Assembly (NCBI GenBank): GCA_963697965.1
Contig: OY969108.1
Span: 930,001-994,000 of the forward strand
DNA length: 64,000 nt
From: JAPLJC01 sp963697965
GTDB taxonomy: Bacteria; Desulfobacterota; Desulfobaccia; Desulfobaccales; 0-14-0-80-60-11
Direction of reading: 5' to 3'
A program made the translations under genes and the position numbers. The notes beneath the pieces are model-generated. The model had not been told where the DNA came from, made no database searches, and saw nothing but the letters and a program-made list of their open reading frames with translations. Of the stretch, positions 59,890 to 64,000 are shown piece after piece. Numbering within the stretch: position 1 is the stretch's first letter; every line of letters begins with the position of its first letter.

Positions 59890-62154
59890 ATGCAGCGACT
59901 GACTGAACAGGAACAGCAGGAAATCATTCGCTATCTGGAGGCGGACAAACCGCTGCCCGACAAGTACCGCTTTCTGCTGTTCGAGGAAAAGCGCGAGGTG
60001 GAGCTGGTGTGGAACGGCAAGAGCAGCGAGGTTTGCAATATCGTCCTGCCCTTCCAGGTGATCGAGCAGGTGGACGAACCGCGGGCCGAGAAACCGGCAG
60101 ACACGGCCTTACAAATGGGTCTGTTTGACGATCGCGGCCGCCAGTTAAAAGGCTGGACTAACAAGCTGATCTGGGGCGACAACAAGCTGATCCTCTCCAG
60201 CCTGAAGAACGGTCCGCTGCGCGAGGAAATCGAAAAGCAGGGCGGCCTCAAGCTGATCTACATTGATCCGCCCTTTGATGTGGGCGCGGATTTTTCCATG
60301 AACATCGAGATCGGCGGGGACACCTTCACCAAAAAGCCCAACATCCTCGAAGAAATCGCCTACCGCGACACCTGGGGCAAGGGCACGGACAGCTTTATCG
60401 CAATGATCTACGAGCGGCTGGCGCTAATGCGCGATCTGCTGGCGGAGGATGGCAGTGTTTATGTGCATTGTGATTGGAGGGTAAATAGCTTCATTCGAAG
60501 CACACTTGATGAGATTTTTGGATCAACTTTCTTTCTTAATGAGTTGATATGGCAAAGAACAGGCGCACACAATGACGCAGGTCGTTTTGGAGTTGTCCAT
60601 GACTCCATTTTCTTTTATGCAAAGTCCGATCAATATACTTTCAATTCAGTTTTTATTCCATTATCAGAAGAACATCTTAAAACACGCTTCAACCAAATTG
60701 AAGAGGGGACAGGAAGGAGGTTCTTTGCTGGCCCAATTACTGCCCCTGGGTCAGGACCGGGACGAGTTTTTGATGGAAAAGAAATTTCTCCGCCTAAAGG
60801 TCGTCATTGGTCATATTCACAAGAAGGAATAGATGACCTTCAAAAAAAAGGACTGATTTACTATTCGAATACAGGCACACCTTATCTGAAACAATATATG
60901 GATGAGTATGCTGAGCAAGGGCGTCGGGTACAATCGGTCTGGACTGATATTCTTCCGAGTAAAACCGGGAGTGAATTACTTGGTTATCCAACACAAAAGC
61001 CTGAAAAACTCTTAGAAAGAATTATTTCCGCCTCGTCCATCGAAGGCGACCTGGTAGCGGATTTCTTTTGCGGCTCTGGCACCACCGCTGCCGTGGCCGA
61101 AAAGATGGGACGCAAGTGGATTCTCTGCGACTTGGGCAAGTTCGCCATCCACACTACCCGGAAGCGGCTGATCGGCGCACAGCGCCAACTCAAGGCCGAA
61201 GGCAAGGACTACCGCGCCTTTGAAATCCTTAACCTGGGTAAATACGAGCGGCAGCATTACATCGGAGTCAACCCCAATCTGCGCCAAGCCGAACAGCAAA
61301 AGCAACTGGAAGAAAAGGAAGCCGCCTTTGTCGACCTGATTCTGCGCGCCTACCGGGCTGAAAAGACCGAAGGTTTTACCACCTTCCATGGCAAGAAGGC
61401 CGGGCGGCTGGTGGTAGTGGGTCCGGTCAACCTGCCGGTGACGCGCCTGTTCGTGGAAGAGGTGATCCTGGAATGCCGGAAGAAGCACATCACCCGGGTG
61501 GACATCCTGGGCTTTGAGTTCGAAATGGGGCTGTTTCCCAACGTGCTGGACGAAGCCCGGGCCAAAGGCATCGATATCGCCCCCAAGTATATCCCCGCCG
61601 AGGTCTTTGACAAACGGGCGGTGGACAAGAACCAGGTAGTCTTTCACGATGTGGCGGCAATCGAGGTCAAGCCGCGCGTCAAAGGGAACCGCGTGGCGGT
61701 GGAACTGACCGACTTTTCGGTCTTTTATTCGCAGGATTCGATTGCCAACGCCGAGGCAACCCTCAAGGACAAGGCCAGCAAGATCGTGGTGGAAAAGGGG
61801 CAGATTGTGAAGGTGAGCAAAGACAAGGACGGCATCGTCAGCCGCGAGAAGCTCACCAAAAAATGGACGGACTGGATTGATTACTGGGCGGTGGATTTCA
61901 ACTTTGAGAGCAAGCGCGAAATCGTCCGCGTGAAGAACGAAGACAGCGGCGAATGGGAAGAGAAATGGACGGGTGATTACATCTTTGAAAACGAGTGGCA
62001 ATCCTTCCGCACCAAAAAAGACCGCGCGCTGGAACTGACCAGCGTCTTTCAGGAATGCACACCGGGGCGGCGCAAGCTGGCGGTCAAGGTGGTGGACATC
62101 TTCGGCAACGACACCATGACCATCGTCGATGTAAGCGTGGGAGGGAAGAATTAA
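59890..62154 (+). CDS. mod: Type III-like DNA adenine methyltransferase (Mod)
   Basis: A 754-residue N6-adenine methyltransferase of the beta order: catalytic motif DPPF (LIYIDPPFDVGADF) comes first, the SAM motif DFFCGSGTTAAVA later, with TRIALLALM-type text ERLALMRDLLAEDGSVYVHCD between. The target recognition segment between them (about bases 60475-61015) is conspicuously AT-rich (18 G/C in bases 60601-60660 against 33 in 60181-60240). The C-terminal ~300 residues are an extension common in Mod proteins that partner a Res helicase. TAA of this gene overlaps ATG of res by one base. Confidence 0.87.
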   Translation: MQRLTEQEQQEIIRYLEADKPLPDKYRFLLFEEKREVELVWNGKSSEVCNIVLPFQVIEQVDEPRAEKPADTALQMGLFDDRGRQLKGWTNKLIWGDNKLILSSLKNGPLREEIEKQGGLKLIYIDPPFDVGADFSMNIEIGGDTFTKKPNILEEIAYRDTWGKGTDSFIAMIYERLALMRDLLAEDGSVYVHCDWRVNSFIRSTLDEIFGSTFFLNELIWQRTGAHNDAGRFGVVHDSIFFYAKSDQYTFNSVFIPLSEEHLKTRFNQIEEGTGRRFFAGPITAPGSGPGRVFDGKEISPPKGRHWSYSQEGIDDLQKKGLIYYSNTGTPYLKQYMDEYAEQGRRVQSVWTDILPSKTGSELLGYPTQKPEKLLERIISASSIEGDLVADFFCGSGTTAAVAEKMGRKWILCDLGKFAIHTTRKRLIGAQRQLKAEGKDYRAFEILNLGKYERQHYIGVNPNLRQAEQQKQLEEKEAAFVDLILRAYRAEKTEGFTTFHGKKAGRLVVVGPVNLPVTRLFVEEVILECRKKHITRVDILGFEFEMGLFPNVLDEARAKGIDIAPKYIPAEVFDKRAVDKNQVVFHDVAAIEVKPRVKGNRVAVELTDFSVFYSQDSIANAEATLKDKASKIVVEKGQIVKVSKDKDGIVSREKLTKKWTDWIDYWAVDFNFESKREIVRVKNEDSGEWEEKWTGDYIFENEWQSFRTKKDRALELTSVFQECTPGRRKLAVKVVDIFGNDTMTIVDVSVGGKN

Positions 62155-64000
62155 TGGCCCTGCATAAAGACTTCCCCGAATCGCCCTACGCCATCCTCGA
62201 CCCGGCCATGCGCTGGTTTCCGGCGGATGAAACCATGCGCGAGACCAGCATGGAAAAGCTGATGCCGCCGCTGGTGTCGGAACTGCGTAAAAAAGTGAAG
62301 GAATGGCGGGACAACGGCTATAAAGGGGCGACTGACACCAGCCGCAGCTTGCTTAACTGGTGGTTTAAGACCCCGCATCTTCTGCCTCAGGCCGACGGCA
62401 CCATGGCCGAGTTTCAATATTACTTTGCCCAACGCGAGGCGCTGGAGACAATCATCTACCTGTACGATGTGGTGGGCGCACGGGATAAGTTCGACCTGAT
62501 GCGCTTCGATAGTTCCGGCTTGGTCTCCGCAAGCATGTTTGATGAGAACTGGCTGCGTTTTGTGGTGAAAATGGCGACCGGCACCGGCAAGACGAAGGTG
62601 TTGAGCCTGGTGCTGGCCTGGAGCTTTTACCACAAGCTCTATGAGCCGGAGTCGCAGTTGGCGCGTAACTTTCTGGTGATCGCCCCCAACATCATTGTGC
62701 TTGACCGCATATATAAGGATTTTAAAGGTCTGGACATTTTCTTTGAAGACCCGGTCCTCCCTGACAATGGGGTGGACGGGCGCAACTGGCGCGACGATTT
62801 TCAACTGACCGTGCACCGCCAGGACGAGGTGCGCATCACCCGTCCCACCGGCAATATCTTCCTGACCAACATCCACCGCGTCTACGCCGGTGACGACATT
62901 CCCGCCTCGCCCGATGATGAAGACACGATGGACTATTTCCTGGGCAAGCGGCCCACCGGCGCGACAACCGACTCCAAAGTGGATTTGGGGATGATTGTGC
63001 GCGACATTGACGAACTGATGGTGTTGAATGACGAGGCGCACCACATCCACGACCCACGTATGGCCTGGTTCAAATCCATCGAAGACATCCACAACCGCCT
63101 GAAGCAAAAAGGGACCGCCCTCTCCCTGCAAGTGGACGTGACCGCCACCCCCAAGCACAACAAGGGCTCGATTTTCGTGCAGACCGTGGCCGATTACCCG
63201 CTGGTGGAAGCCATCTGGCAAAACGTGGTCAAACACCCCGTGCTACCCGACGCCCCTAGCCGCGCCAAACTCATGGAACGGCAGAGCGCCAAGTACACCG
63301 AAAAATACGCCGACTATATTCACCTAGGCGTGATTGAGTGGCGCAAAGCCTATGCCGAACACGAAAAGATGGACAAGAAGGCCATCCTTTTTGTGATGAC
63401 TGACGACACCCGCAACTGCGACGATGTGGCCGCGTACTTGGAAAGCACCTATCCTGATTTGCAGCGGGCGGTGTTGGTCATTCACACCAAGAACAATGGC
63501 GAGATTTCCGAATCAACCTCAGGCAAAGCCAAAGAGGAATTGAACGAACTACGCAAGCAGGCTAACGAGATCGACGGGCTGGACAGCCCTTACAAGGCCA
63601 TCATTTCCGTGATGGTACTTAAAGAAGGCTGGGACGTGCGCAACGTCACCACCATTGTGGGACTACGCGCCTATTCCGCCCCTAGCAACATTTTGCCCGA
63701 ACAGACCCTGGGGCGAGGCCTGCGCAAGATGTATCCCGGCGGTATAGAAGAACACGTCAGCGTGATCGGTACGAATGCCTTCATGGATTTTGTAGAATCC
63801 ATCCAGGCCGAAGGCGTGGTGCTGGAGCGCAAGCCCATGGGTGAAGGCACGGAGCCCAAGACACCGCTGGTTGTCGAGGTTGACAAAGAAAACCTTAAAA
63901 AAGACATTGAAGCGCTAGATATTGAAATCCCGGTGCTGACGCCGCGGGTTTATCGCGAATACAAAAACCTCGCTTCGCTGGACGTGGGCGCGCTAAGCCA
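62154..64000 (+). CDS. res: Type III restriction enzyme Res subunit (DEAD/DEAH helicase), 3' end outside window
   Basis: The frame from ATG 62154 (GGGAGGG 7 bases upstream) stays open to the window end, 615 codons. Superfamily 2 helicase motifs are in order: Walker A MATGTGKT, DEAH box LNDEAHH, VTATPKH, and motif VI QTLGRGLRKMYPGG, preceded by VMVLKEGWDVRNVTTIVGLR. This is the Res arrangement; the endonuclease domain (PD-D/ExK) would lie beyond the window. One-base overlap with mod shows coupled translation. It is a defence enzyme cutting DNA that lacks the partner methylation. Confidence 0.9.
   Translation, partial: MALHKDFPESPYAILDPAMRWFPADETMRETSMEKLMPPLVSELRKKVKEWRDNGYKGATDTSRSLLNWWFKTPHLLPQADGTMAEFQYYFAQREALETIIYLYDVVGARDKFDLMRFDSSGLVSASMFDENWLRFVVKMATGTGKTKVLSLVLAWSFYHKLYEPESQLARNFLVIAPNIIVLDRIYKDFKGLDIFFEDPVLPDNGVDGRNWRDDFQLTVHRQDEVRITRPTGNIFLTNIHRVYAGDDIPASPDDEDTMDYFLGKRPTGATTDSKVDLGMIVRDIDELMVLNDEAHHIHDPRMAWFKSIEDIHNRLKQKGTALSLQVDVTATPKHNKGSIFVQTVADYPLVEAIWQNVVKHPVLPDAPSRAKLMERQSAKYTEKYADYIHLGVIEWRKAYAEHEKMDKKAILFVMTDDTRNCDDVAAYLESTYPDLQRAVLVIHTKNNGEISESTSGKAKEELNELRKQANEIDGLDSPYKAIISVMVLKEGWDVRNVTTIVGLRAYSAPSNILPEQTLGRGLRKMYPGGIEEHVSVIGTNAFMDFVESIQAEGVVLERKPMGEGTEPKTPLVVEVDKENLKKDIEALDIEIPVLTPRVYREYKNLASLDVGALS

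Overview
The window looks like a GC-rich anaerobic bacterium of the Desulfobacterota (former Deltaproteobacteria), probably from a metagenome-derived assembly. The basis is a selenocysteine formate dehydrogenase with a NrfD-type membrane subunit, sigma-54 promoters with their activators, a large CoA-ligase/fumarate-reductase/branched-chain-type ABC transport cluster, and many histidine kinases with stand-alone receivers. The taxon is inferred from gene content; no rRNA or marker phylogeny was possible. I saw no tRNA, rRNA or CRISPR array.

Bases 1-6,000 hold the tail of a sugar-kinase-like gene, a lipoprotein, a thioredoxin reductase and three cell-envelope polysaccharide genes (acetyltransferase-like membrane protein, putative glycoside hydrolase, polysaccharide deacetylase). 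Between the last two lies a very small lipoprotein-like ORF interrupted by UGA and followed by a SECIS-like hairpin. Bases 6,250-11,450 are a formate dehydrogenase operon with a good sigma-70 promoter and an in-frame UGA (Sec). Bases 12,100-16,100 hold two related secreted low-complexity proteins that share an ECF-like promoter motif, a lytic transglycosylase and a SPOR protein.

Bases 16,443-41,211 are the accessory core. A sigma-54 activator is followed by a paired upstream site, a well-spaced -24/-12 promoter and a long colinear run: HpcH/HpaI lyase, SucC-like and SucD-like CoA ligase subunits, fumarate reductase-type flavoprotein, an unusual iron-sulfur subunit lacking all three [3Fe-4S] ligands, DUF1847, a complete branched-chain-type ABC importer, a QueG-like Fe-S protein and an MmgE/PrpD protein. 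The run is then interrupted by an AT-richer island of about 5.8 kb (GntR regulator, MFS transporter, enolase-superfamily dehydratase, URO-D-family methyltransferase, corrinoid protein) bounded by 48-bp imperfect direct repeats (40/48 identical). It resumes with a second flavoprotein (frameshifted), a LUD protein, a 297-bp MITE and a carboxymuconolactone-decarboxylase-like protein. Together these suggest uptake, CoA activation, oxidation and C-C cleavage of an organic acid I cannot identify.

Bases 41,300-49,060 contain a membrane protein, a flavodoxin-like reductase, dnaE and glnA. The last two each carry one frameshift, as does the second flavoprotein; three indels within 8.4 kb in otherwise intact genes suggest sequence error. 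glnA has a sigma-54 promoter and a strong terminator. Bases 49,300-59,650 are a signalling neighbourhood: two histidine kinases of identical layout, two single-domain receivers, TauE/SafE, TIGR02186, a PEP-synthase-like protein without a PEP barrel, a stress-like protein and a DUF202 protein with 21 in-register heptads. Bases 59,890-64,000 begin a type III-like restriction-modification system whose methyltransferase has an AT-rich target recognition segment; the restriction gene runs off the window.
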